Shown: piece by piece, positions 11,867 to 21,621 of the stretch | Position numbering within the stretch: position 1 is the first letter of the stretch | How the letters are laid out: every line of letters begins with the position of its first letter | DNA from: Plantago ovata | Taxonomy: Eukaryota; Streptophyta; Magnoliopsida; Lamiales; Plantaginaceae | DNA length: 64,000 nt | Assembly (NCBI GenBank): GCA_028274465.1 | Contig: CM051457.1 | Coordinates: 72,576,496-72,640,495 of the forward strand | Direction: 5' to 3' | Program-made: the position numbers and the translations under genes | Notes under the pieces: model-generated | What the model saw: the letters and a program-made list of their open reading frames with translations, nothing else | Databases searched by the model: none | What the model was told of the DNA's origin: nothing

Positions 11867-13190
11867 GATGCATTGTGCATCGATACTAGCTCCGAAGACA
11901 GTGAGGAAGAAAGCTCAGACACTGACGATGAAGAAACCAATCTTGACGTAGAGATTGGCAAGGAAGTGTGTGGAATAGCTATGGAAGCTTATCCAGATGT
12001 GTCAAACTACGAGTTCTGCCTCATGGCCGGTCAGGTAAACAATCCTACCTATGACTCTGAGTCAGAAAGTGAAGACGAGATTGACCTTGACAAGATTCAA
12101 GGAGAAATCGAAAGATTTGAGAAAACTCTGAGCAAACAACAAGAGAAACTACAAGATGCTGAAACTCTGACCAACCGGACTACTGAAAAGTATGTCTTGC
12201 TGAAAGAAGTGACAGAAGAGAAGGATGCTGAAATAAAGTGTCTCAAGAAGTTGATTGCTGAAGCTACAGAAAAGAATTCTCAAATGGCAATAGAATTGGA
12301 AGATTATCAGTAATTCTAAAGTTACTTGCTGAAATACAAGAAATGAAAAAGATAAAAATCAATTTCAAATCTTATGTTGATGCAAGTAATACGCTGACTG
12401 AACTAAACTCTTATTTGAGAGATCCATCTCAGAAAGAAGGTTTAGGTGCAACGTATGAAGGTGATGACGTAATAATCTTGAGTAAAGACAAATCACCGAT
12501 TTCCTTTGTACGCGCTACTAATAGTCGTCAACCAGAACTCTATCAGTTTGGTCAATCTAAGGTTGTTGAAAAATGCAATCAAGTACCTACGACCGTAAAG
12601 CCCGCTGTTGCTACTCAAAGTAACAAGACTTTAAAAGGAAAACAGGTTGCTGGAAAGCAAACTGTAAAGAAAAAGGATGCTGTAAAGCATTTCGCCAAAC
12701 AAGTTGCTGAAAAGAAATTTGTTAAGTCAAAAGGCAAGATTTCTAAAAGTAATCAGAAGACCTTTGCTGACAAACCTGAATCAAGTAAGGTTGCTGCTAC
12801 AAAAGCTCAGCATTCTCCGAAAAGTGGACTCGGTTTCAAAACCAAGCAAAGTCTACTTTTTCACGAGTATAAGCAAAGTCAGCAAAGATACTTCAAAGAG
12901 ATGAACAAAATCAAGCCTAAGAGTTCTGAAAAGACTCAAAATGCTAGGGCTAGAAGGAATCTTGCTAGAAAAGAACTTACTGAAAAGTATGTTCAGCAAA
13001 AAGGTCAACCAAGCAAGACACCACATCAGAAAGTGGACTTGATCAGCACGAATCAAAAATCTTTTGGCTCAAAACCTTCTAGTTCCTCAGCAAGTAGAAA
13101 ACAAGTCAAAGTTGAAAAACTTAAGACTTGGGTTTCCACTGGACCCATTCTTGAACATGTTAATGGACATCCAACATTGGATAATTAACT
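11867..13190 (+). pseudogene. Gag tail: acidic coiled coil and Lys/Gln-rich linker
   Basis: Two frames continue the polyprotein. 11873-12313 encodes a Ser/Asp/Glu-rich stretch (SSEDSEEESSDTDDEE), then a Glu/Lys-rich heptad-like region compatible with a coiled coil (residues about 65-145). 12343-13188 encodes a basic Lys/Ser/Gln-rich region ending before the protease. A TAA at 12311-12313 and a frame change separate them. Long coiled-coil gag tails are known in Sireviruses. The function, probably particle or host-protein contacts, is inferred. Confidence 0.6.
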
Positions 13191-13193
13191 TGT

Positions 13194-13652
13194 TTGCTCT
13201 TGATTGTGCAGACTTCAGCCACGGAGACAAACAATGCAATCTGGCACTTTGACAGTGGTTGTGGAAAGCACATGACGGGCAACAAGAATAACCTTATAAA
13301 CTATAGACGGTGGTCTAAAGGTCCAACAATAAGGTTTGCTGGTGGAGGCTCTGGTTCTACAAAAGGCTTTGGTGACGTGAAGTTAGGATGCATTACCATT
13401 ACGGGAGTTCTTTATGTCAAAAATCTCAAGTTTAATCTTTTCAGCATGAGTCAATTTGCTGACAAAGGATACTTTATCAAAATCAAAAGTGATGAATGTA
13501 AACTTATAGATTTCGAGACAAAGAAGGTTATTATGATTGCAAGAAGATCAGGAGGATTGTACACCGTAGATTGGTCTTCAGCAATCGTTGAAAAATGCCT
13601 TGTCTCAGATCACGATTGCCTTGCTGAAAAAGCATGGTTATGGCATAAATGA
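13194..13652 (+). pseudogene. Protease and start of the integrase zinc domain, copia
   Basis: The product contains the retropepsin motif FDSGCGKHMTG near 13248, with the active-site triad D-S-G, then GVLYVKNLKFNLFS typical of the copia protease/GAG-pre-integrase boundary. It ends at TGA 13650-13652 within the integrase HHCC motif (WHK-stop-TSH). The usual residue there is Arg, so a CGA-to-TGA change is likely. The protease would cleave the Gag-Pol polyprotein. Confidence 0.8.
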
Positions 13653-14833
13653 ACAAGTCATCTAAACTTCAAGACGCTGAATAAGCTGTCTAAAAAGGCA
13701 CTTGTAGTTGGATTACCTAAGGTTACTTTTAAGAAGGATGGTGTTTGCAATGCATGTCAGCAAGGAAAGCAAACCAATCTTTTAAGAACAAGGCAGTACC
13801 GTCAACTACAAAACCTTTACAACTCTTGCACATGGACTTGTTTGAATCTTCTTCAACAAGCTATGCTGGTAAGAAGTATGGTCTGGTGGTGGTAGATGAC
13901 TATTCAAGATTCACTTGGGTAGTATTTATCAAGCACAAATATGAAACAAGGACTGAAATACCTAACTTGCTGAATAAGCTTGAAGTCATGAAAAATGACA
14001 AGGTAAAAGTCATAAGGACAGACCATGGTACTGAGTTTGTAAACCAGTACATAACTGAGTATTGCACTTCAAAAGGCATACAACATCAGTTATCCTCAGT
14101 AAGGACACCACAACAAAACGGTGTTGCTGAACGGAAGAATCGTACCCTAAAAGAAGCCGCAAGAACAATGCTTGCTGACACTGAAATAAGTGAGACTTAC
14201 TCGGTTGAAGCGATTAATACCGCCTGTTACACTCAAAACAAATGTCTGATTACTAAGGAATACAACAAAACTCCATATGAGTTGTTTGTTGGACCTCCTA
14301 ATATCACTCATCTAAGAGTATTTGGTTGTAAGTGTTTCGTTCTTAATAACGGTAGAGAATACCTAAGAACATTTCAACCAAAGGCAGACGAAGCGATATT
14401 TCTTGGTTACTCCTTGCATAATAAAGCTTATAGAGTTTACAACAAAAAGGCACAAAAGATCGAAGAATCAGTGCATGTTGTATTCTACGAAAAGACACAA
14501 GGAGTGCCTGCAGAAGAAGAAATATGAGAATGTATGAAAAAGCTAATCATACATGAGCAAAGAACTGAATCTGATGCTAGGAAAATCAAGTCAATTGAAC
14601 TAAATGATGATTCTGACAATGACTCTCCCCCCCCCCCCCCAAGTCATGACAAGATAAATATAGTTCACGACAAGGAATTTCCAGCAAAACACGCAGTTGC
14701 TCCGGAAGTTGCTGAAACTACGCAACCTCCCGTGCCTACAGATGAGTTACCACAATCTAGCAATGCTGAACAAGCAGTTGCTGATGAACCAATCTCAGCA
14801 GAGACACAAAATACCAGTAGTATTGAACAAGTT
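13653..14833 (+). pseudogene. Integrase of forward Sirevirus
   Basis: After the stop at 13650 the zinc domain is completed (SHLNF ... CNACQQGK near 13747) and the frame from 13745 covers the catalytic core. The D-D-E residues are in LLHMDLF (near 13830), RTDHGTEF (near 14020) and GVAERKNR (near 14125). The C-terminal region has LRVFGCKCFV and AIFLGYS. TGA at 14525-14527 ends the core. 14534-14833 is a variable linker with a 13-C run coding Pro. The gypsy insertion at 14834 cuts the linker, which resumes at 24966. Integrase inserts element cDNA into the host genome. Confidence 0.85.
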
Positions 14834-16218
14834 TGATGAACGTATTTTTGACGCGTTCATCTTGTCTTTTTCACCTTCTTTTGCTATCTTCTAGCCTTGT
14901 TTTTTTGGTTAGTTTTGTAGAATTGTGTCACGTTTTGTGTTTTCTGCATTTTCAGACACTTAGGTACGAAACAGTGTTTTTGGAGCTAAAAACGAGCCTT
15001 TTTGATGGAAAAGACGGCCCCGTTGAAGTTCCCCAATCTCCGTGGCTTGTTCGTAAGTGTTTGAGCTTCAATAAGCATCGAGAAGGATGAGTCCAAGTCA
15101 CCCGAGGGCCATGCGAGGGCAAAAAGATTGAGTTTGAAGACAAAAATCTGCCCAGGAGCCAAGCTAAGTGCCTGGAATAGTGAAGCGCTTCGCTTCAATT
15201 TCCAGGAGCTTTGGCACAGAAGCCAAGCGAAGCGCTTGGAGTGCCCGAAGCGCTTCGCTTGCCAAGCGCTCCGCTTGGCAGCGGTTACGTTTTCGGATTT
15301 TCCTTCTTAGATCTGATCTTTGATCATTTTTTGAATATCTTTTGAACTGTAACTTCGTTTTGGAGAGCTCCTAAGCCCCAAAACTCAGAGAATATTCAGA
15401 TTTCTTTGTATTTTAGCTTGGGATTCAAGGTTTTGATTGAGGATTCATCCTTTGTAATCATCTACGGAGAGGTTTTCTTTGATTCCCACCGATTAGTGAC
15501 AACTTTGGTGGTAACTTGTATCACTCTCTTGTCTTGTAGTTTGATATGATGTATTCCAATTACTATTCATATGAATTGATGTCTATGTTGATGAATATGA
15601 GTAGCTAAATCTTTTGTGTTGGTGGTAGAATGTAGAATATGCATGCTATGGGTTATGTTTAAGCTTACATGAGATTGTGATTCAATCTTGCTACAAATCC
15701 CTTCATATGATTCTTAGTTGCCTATAAAATATATTCGAATTGAGTATAGTGACAAACTCTTGGTCAATGAAAGCTATAGGATTGTATGTTAGAGATTTGC
15801 AGCATGCTAGATAAATGGTGTTGGTGACAAGCACCTCTAAATTATTGATAGTGATCTTTCATGATGTGTGTCTTAAATTTGCCTAGACGAGTTGCTTAGC
15901 AGACTTGATCGAAGGTTCTACGCACTGAACTTGTGAGCATATACGTAACCCATGCATGTGTATTTGATTTCTACCACCAACCGTTTTCCAATCTTGTTTA
16001 CGTAAATCTGATTTCTCGTTGCTATTGTTCAAAGGAAACGATTCTCTAAACTTTTGAACTCGTTGACTGAAATTGCTTACAAAAACCCCAAGCAAAGCCA
16101 CGTTAGGTCCCGAGAGAACGACACTCGGGGACAACTTGCCATTGCACTCTAGTTTGTGTAGTGATAAGTGTTCTTAGGCTTTTAAAACAAATTTAATTGG
16201 TGAAAAACGACATCATCA
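14834..16218 (+). repeat. 5' LTR of non-autonomous Athila-like element
   Basis: Begins TGATGA and ends TCATCA, a 6-bp inverted terminus, 1385 bp long, followed by the PBS. It carries a cluster of GC-rich palindromes at 15182-15281. The 3' LTR is almost identical apart from a few substitutions and a 20-bp palindrome unit missing here, indicating a fairly recent insertion. Confidence 0.92.
15182..15281 (+). repeat. GC-rich palindrome cluster in LTR
   Basis: Repeated units such as CCAAGCGAAGCGCTTGG and AAGCGCTCCGCTT form short inverted repeats. The same unit family recurs inside the element at 18858-19081 and 21876-22000 and in the 3' LTR, where one extra unit is present. Confidence 0.8.
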
Positions 16219-16221
16219 ATT

Positions 16222-16239
16222 TGGCGCCGTTGCCGGGGA
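16222..16239 (+). other. Primer binding site, tRNA-Asp
   Basis: TGGCGCCGTTGCCGGGGA is complementary to the 3' end of plant tRNA-Asp including CCA. It lies three bases after the LTR and is the usual PBS of Athila-group elements. Confidence 0.9.
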
Positions 16240-16361
16240 CTTAACTCCTTTGCTTGGTGTTTTTGTTTTGGTTTTTTCAGCCAACATCTCTTCTTTGTCT
16301 CATTTCTGTTTTTGTTTCTTTTTGCTTGAGATACTCACTATTTTGTATTTCAGGTGCGTGC

Positions 16362-17372
16362 ATGCCTAGAACCCGAACGGGTGGACCTATTATTGAACCT
16401 TTTGTAGACGAGATCGATCGTTTGTTTCAAAGGAGAAGGAGGAATTTGAATCTCGAGTTTGAAGGGGTAGCATCTAGAGCTTCTACTTCTGGTATTCGGG
16501 AAGAGTCTTCTTCTTATCTTTTGGAGCCAATTCTTGAATCGGTTTACTTGGAAGGTGAAATGGCGGAGAGACCTATCCGTACACTTACAAAGCCAATTCT
16601 TGAATCGGTTGGGGCTAGAGGACCAGCAATTGTCCTCAATGATGCCACCAGGAACTTGGAGATCAAGAATCACATGTTCCAACAACTTCCCAAATTCTAT
16701 GGGATGGCCAATGAGGACGTGATAGCGTACTTGAATGATCTCGAGAACTTTGTTCTCCATCTTGGGCGACCAGGAGCTGGCGTTACGGATGATGATCTCC
16801 GCATGAAGGTCTTTTCTATTGGGCTAGGCGATCGTGCAAAGGCTTGGCTCAATACTTTGGAGGCCGGGTCTTTGACGACATGGGATCTATGCTTTGACAA
16901 GTTCATGGAGCGTTACTACCCCGCTTCCAAGACAATGGCTATGAAGAGCCAAATTAGCACCTTCGAGCAGAGGTACGATGAGCCTTTCCACGAGGCCTAT
17001 GATCGATTCATGGGATTGCATCATCGATGCCCACATAACGGGTATGATAAAGCTCAGCTTCTCCAATTCTTTTACAATGGTTTACATCCTGAGATTCAAT
17101 CTCAAGTGGATAGTATTTGTGGAGGTAGTATGGGGGAGTTGCTTCCTTCTCAAGCCCAAGTGAAGCTGGACATGATGTACCGGAATTCACAAAACCGGAA
17201 TGTGAGGGCTCGTGTGCTCCAAAAGGAGCAAAGAGGTGAAGCCAAGGTAGTAGTGGAACAAAATGTCTTTGATGGGTTCGCCCATGAAGTGAAGCAAGCT
17301 TTGAGGCAAAGCGTTCCTTCTCCTTCTACGGAAGTTTGTGGTGTGTGCAAGAATTATGGGCACCCGGCCTAG
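16362..17372 (+). pseudogene. gag: gag of non-autonomous Athila-like element
   Basis: I chose the ATG at 16362 (MPRTRTGGP): the upstream part of the open frame is T-rich, leader-like and ends in a splice-acceptor-like TTTCAG at 16347-16352. A Retrotrans_gag domain spans about residues 90-250 (FYGMANEDVIAYL, GLGDRAKAWLNTL, FDKFMERYYP, GLHPEIQSQVD). The frame stops at TAG 17370-17372 inside the zinc knuckle CGVCKNYGHPA-stop-LC, where CAG (Gln) would restore CX2CX4HX4C. It then continues in frame into the protease region. Gag would package the element RNA. Confidence 0.85.
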
Positions 17373-18677
17373 TTGTGCCGTTCTGAATTTGCTAGAGAGC
17401 AATATATCACGAACGATGTCCGTCAAGAAGTATATGCTGCTGAGGGAGAGCAAGTAGTTGGAGATGTGAACTACGGGCAAGGTTATGGCAATGTGAGGCC
17501 ACAAAACCGTGGACCCCGAGGTGGGTACCAGAATCAAGGCAACCGTGGTTATTTTCATAACTCGGATCAAAATGCCTATGGGCCTAATCAAGATAGAAGT
17601 CCTCTCAGCTATGGGAACAATTGGTATGAGGGAGCACCACCTTCTAACCCTACACCTCCACCTCCGGTTGCTAGTTCGGGACCACAAGGTGGAGGGGTGC
17701 TTCCTTCACCTCTTGTCTCTTCACTCAATGATCTGGTTTTGAAGACGAATAAATTCATGGAGCATTACTATCGTAATGAGGCTACTAACAATCAACGCTT
17801 TGAGAAGCTTGAGGCTAGTAGTAGCAACCTCCATAAGAAGCTACAAGAGCTTATAGATCGAGGCGCGAGTAGAGAGAAAGGGAAGTTTCCCGGAAACACG
17901 GAGAAGGCTATGGCCATAACCGTGGTGACTGATTTGCCCGTGGAGATCACGGTTGTGAGGGACAATGCACTAGTTGAGGTGCCAAGTTGCAAGGTAACTG
18001 AAACTTGCAAAGTAAGTGAGGAGCTTGAGACTCCTAAGGTAGTTGTGGAAGAGAAAGTGGTCGCACAATCTGATGCGATAGTTGAGGAAGTGAATGAAAA
18101 CTCATCGTCTGAGGATGAGTTGGTGGATATGGTGGAAGTGCCTATTCAAGAGAGCTTTGATGTGGTAATCGGCTTGGGAAAGAAGGATGGAATAGTGGCA
18201 ACTCTAGACACGGGAGCGGGTGTGAATGTCATACCTTTGAACGTGTACGAAGAGTCGGGTTTGTCTGGCTTAAGACCAATGAAATGCATGGTGCAATTGG
18301 GGGATGGGTCTATGAAGAAGCCATTGGGTGTGATAGAGAATCTAGTGGTAAGAGTCGCCGGTGTAGAGGTCAAGACGAACTTCATCGTCATGCCTACATC
18401 CTCCGCAAAGCTCAAGGATGTGGTTCTTTTGGGTAGAGCCTTCATCAACAAAGTACATATGGTGATAGACATGTACCGTCGTACATGTAGCTTCGAGGTA
18501 AATGGCAAGCAACATACGTTGCGAGCCATAATTAATTCATGTGCTTATGTTGATACTAACGAACTTGTAGGATTTTTTGGTCCTCTTTATGTTCGTCAAG
18601 ATGTGCAGGGACTTAGTGCTTTGAAGAGCACTTGGACGGGGAAGTTTAGTACCCGATGCAAAATTGATCCCGCATGA
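17373..18677 (+). pseudogene. Gag C-terminus and aspartic protease
   Basis: In frame with the gag after its TAG stop. A Gly/Asn/Pro-rich stretch is followed by a helical region with GASREKGKFPGNTEKA. The protease has active site LDTGAGVNVIP near 18203 and the downstream hydrophobic VVLLGRAF near 18420. The stop at 18675-18677 ends the polyprotein. In autonomous Athila elements RT would follow, but here no RT motif appears. Protease would process Gag. If gag and protease were read through, they would form one polypeptide. Confidence 0.85.
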
Positions 18678-19293
18678 GCTAAGATGAGTCGAGCCAACGA
18701 CTTCTAAACAAAGGCGCTTCTCGGGAGGCAACCCGAGGTTGTAGGTAATTGCATGTAGATTAGAAGCACGTTTAAATTTTGTTTCGTTGTTTAGACAAGT
18801 TTTTTGGGGTGAAAATTTAGCAAAAGTTGAAAAAAATAGATTTGGGGGCTTCAGGTCCCAAGCGAACCGCTTGGACAGCCCAAGCGGTCCGCTTGGATTT
18901 CCAGTAAGAATCCCATTCTTACTGGAAATCCAAGCGAAGCGCTTGGCTCGCCCAAGCGGTCCGCTTGAATTTCCAGTAGGAATGAGAATTCCTACTGGAA
19001 ATCCAAGTGGAGCGCTTGGGAGTGCCCAAGCGGACCGCTTGCCAAGCGCTTCGCTTGGGACACCCAAGCGCTTCGCTTGGCTTTCTTTAAGGAAGCAAGC
19101 GGGGCACTTGAGATTCAAAGCCTCCCACTTCATTTTTCTTCCTCCTTTGCCGATTTTGCACCCCAAAATCTCAATCTCTCTCAATTCTCCACCAATTCTT
19201 GCAATCTTGTGCATTTTACAAAGCCCATCACCTCCTCTATCATTTAAACTGATCAAATTTCACGTTTGAAGCATCCATAACAAGGAATCAAAG
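18678..19293 (+). promoter_or_regulatory. Palindrome array and CT-rich leader upstream of ORF2
   Basis: Non-coding. From 18858 to 19081 come tandem GC palindromes (CCAAGCGGTCCGCTTGG family), alternating with two perfect AT-rich hairpins, CCAGTAAGAAT/ATTCTTACTGG and CCAGTAGGAAT/ATTCCTACTGG. From about 19120 the sequence becomes C/T-rich, like a plant 5' UTR, up to a donor-like AAAG|GTACCT at 19293/19294. I infer a promoter and leader for ORF2, but no clear TATA box was found. Confidence 0.45.
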
Positions 19294-19918
19294 GTACCTC
19301 TCATGAACCCTAACTTTCTTGAATTTGGGATTTTATCTTAATTAGCTTCAATTGTGTTATGCATTGGTGAATTAGAGTTTGATAATGATTATTGAGCATG
19401 TTTCTTACTAGATGTGATGTCTAAATTCGAATTTTGCTCCTCTTGATTTATGATGAACTCTAGTGATTCGAATTTTTGCTATGTAATTGTTTGATGATTG
19501 TTAGCCTTGAATTTGAGTTATGTTATGATTCGAATTTTTGCTATGTAGTTGTTTGATGATTATTAGCCTTGAATTTGAGTTATGTTATGATTATGGTGAT
19601 GTTGTGATTGCATGAGAATGTGTTGGATTGGTTGGGTAATTTAATTGGAGAGTTTGTTTGCTTGGTTTAGATTCGTACGGATTTATCGTAACGAAGTGTT
19701 AAAGCTTCTCGATTTGTTCATATGAACTTTAGCAAGCTTTCAAACTCACCATGAGATTACTTGAGTGAGTTTTGACGTCTAAGAGTCGACTTGTTGTGTT
19801 ATGACTTGTTTTAAACGAAGAACGTATACTTGTCTTAGAGTAGAAGTAGATTGTTCGTTAGTAGTATAAGAGTCTAAGTCTCATTGTCTCTTAAAGTTAT
19901 CTAACAAGATTCTTCTAG
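19294..19918 (+). other. Probable 5' UTR intron of ORF2 (625 bp)
   Basis: The donor AAAG|GTACCTCTCATGAACCC and acceptor TTCTTCTAG|GTACA bracket an AT-rich, T-rich stretch full of stops. The acceptor lies five bases before the ORF2 ATG. The minus-strand element has the corresponding pair, donor GAG|GTATTATCACATGAACCC and acceptor GTTTGTAG, again five bases before ATG. Splicing is inferred. Confidence 0.5.
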
Positions 19919-19923
19919 GTACA

Positions 19924-21621
19924 ATGGCATCAAGAAGATCCAAGAGGTCAAGGGGAGAAGGGACCTCGAGTGCCCAACAAACGGCCACACCCGGCGAGTA
20001 TCGCCAATCGGGGAGGGCAAGGCAATTCGAGGCGAATTTCCATGCCCACAAGCACACATACATTTCCGAGAGGAGCATTCGCTTCACGGCTGGGGAGAGC
20101 GCGTTGGATGGCGCCAGAGAGCTCAACAAGCTCATTACTGAGCGAGGCTGGAAGTACTATGGCGAGGTCATGCCAAATTGGGACCAAGCGGTAGTGGAGG
20201 ATTTCTACATTGCCTTCACGGACTACAATGAGCGGACCGGTGAGGTCCCCGTCCGCGGTGTTGGGGTCGAGTTTACCCCTTTGAGCATCACTAGCTTCAT
20301 CATGCGGTTCGATAGGCCACTGACGCGGGATCCAAACCGCAGGCCTGAAATCCACGAGAGATTTGATCCCGCGGAGCTCTATGTCTACGACAGGGAGTCT
20401 GATCACTACCCCATGGAGGTACTGAATGGCATTACCGTGGATGATTATGAATTGCCTGAGGAGCCACCCCGGATTTTGCGCCACAACGATCTCACCTTCG
20501 AGGCAAGGATGATGTTGAAGTTCGTTCAAGCTAATCTGATCCCTAGCACTCATGATTCCGAGGTTCAGTCCTATTACGGAGTCCTAGTCCATGCTCTCTT
20601 GCATGATTTGCCTCTCACTCCTGGCGTCGTCATCTTCGAGGAATTCAAGCGCCGCCGTAATGCCAACCGGAAGCTTGCCTTTGGTAACTTGATCACGGCC
20701 ATGTGCAAGGAGGCCGAGGTTCCCGACCTCGTGCTGGACAAAAAGCCGAAGAAGTCCATCAACATTGTACGTACAATGAGATGCACGGGCTTGGTGCACT
20801 CATCTAGGAGAGCCTATGCCACCGAGGGTTACGCGCCATGTGACACCTCCTCCACCTCCGCCTACGGCCGGACAAGGAAGCTTCGACTTCTCGGGGTTCA
20901 ACCAGATCTTGGTCGATCAGTTTGGTAGCTTCCAAACCACCATGTTGGAGGCTCAGACGACCCAATTCCGGGGATTTGAGGAGCGCGAAGTCAAGAGGTG
21001 GGAGGACTTCCGTGTGATGGAGGAGCAGCGTTGGGATGATTACCAAGGGCGTGTAGATCAGCGTTGGGAGGCCGCTCGAGCAGAGGACACTAGGCGTTGG
21101 AGAGCCCACCAGGAGGAGACCTCGTGCTGGACAAAAAGCCGAAGAAGTCCATCAACATTGATACGTACAATGAGATGCACGGGGCTTGGTGCACTCAGCA
21201 AGGAGAGCCTATGCCACCGAGGGTTACGCGCCATGTGACACCTCCTCCACCTCCGCCTACGGCCGGACAAGGAAGCTTCGACTTCTCGGGGTTCAACCAG
21301 ATCTTGGTCGATCAGTTTGGTAGCTTCCAAACCACCATGTTGGAGGCTCAGACGACCCAATTTCGGGGATTTGAGGAGCGCGAAGTCAAGAGGTGGGAGG
21401 ACTTCCGTGTGATGGAGGAGCAGCGTTGGGATGATTACCAGGGGCGTGTAGATCAGCGTTCGGAGGCCGCTCGAGCAGAGGACACTAGGCGTTGGAGAGC
21501 CCACCAGGAGGAGACGATGAACCGCTATGATGCCTTAGCTCGCCGGATTCCGGGGTACCCCTTCCATGATCAGACCGGTGGTAGTGGGAGTGACTTTCCT
21601 AACACCCCCTACGACCCCTAG
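19924..21621 (+). pseudogene. ORF2, 'putative plant transposon protein' domain
   Basis: From ATG 19924 the frame encodes a basic Ser/Arg-rich start, then the domain seen in many plant retrotransposon-associated proteins (ERGWKYYGEVMPNW, VVEDFYIAFTDYNE, VPVRGVGVEF, MLKFVQANLIP, LVHALLHDLPL) over about residues 60-290. The C-terminus, rich in Arg, Trp, Glu and Gln, has PPPPPP and likely helical repeats (FEEREVKRWEDFRVMEEQRW). A 393-bp tandem duplication (20725-21117, 21118-21510) and small indels in its first copy shift the frame, so the C-terminus is read cleanly only at 21097-21621. No catalytic motif is known to me for this domain. It resembles ORF2 of the minus-strand element at 32522-33826. 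Confidence 0.75.
20725..21510 (+). repeat. 393-bp tandem duplication in ORF2
   Basis: Two direct copies start at GACCTCGTGCTGGAC (20725 and 21118). The period is 131 codons, so the duplication itself keeps frame. The first copy has lost single bases near 20768 and 20789 relative to the second, plus a local substitution cluster, which destroys the reading frame. Confidence 0.9.

Noticed and set aside
14627..14641. Poly-C run as a regulatory feature
   Set aside because: It codes a Pro run in the integrase linker and is a homopolymer prone to length error; nothing else supports a function.
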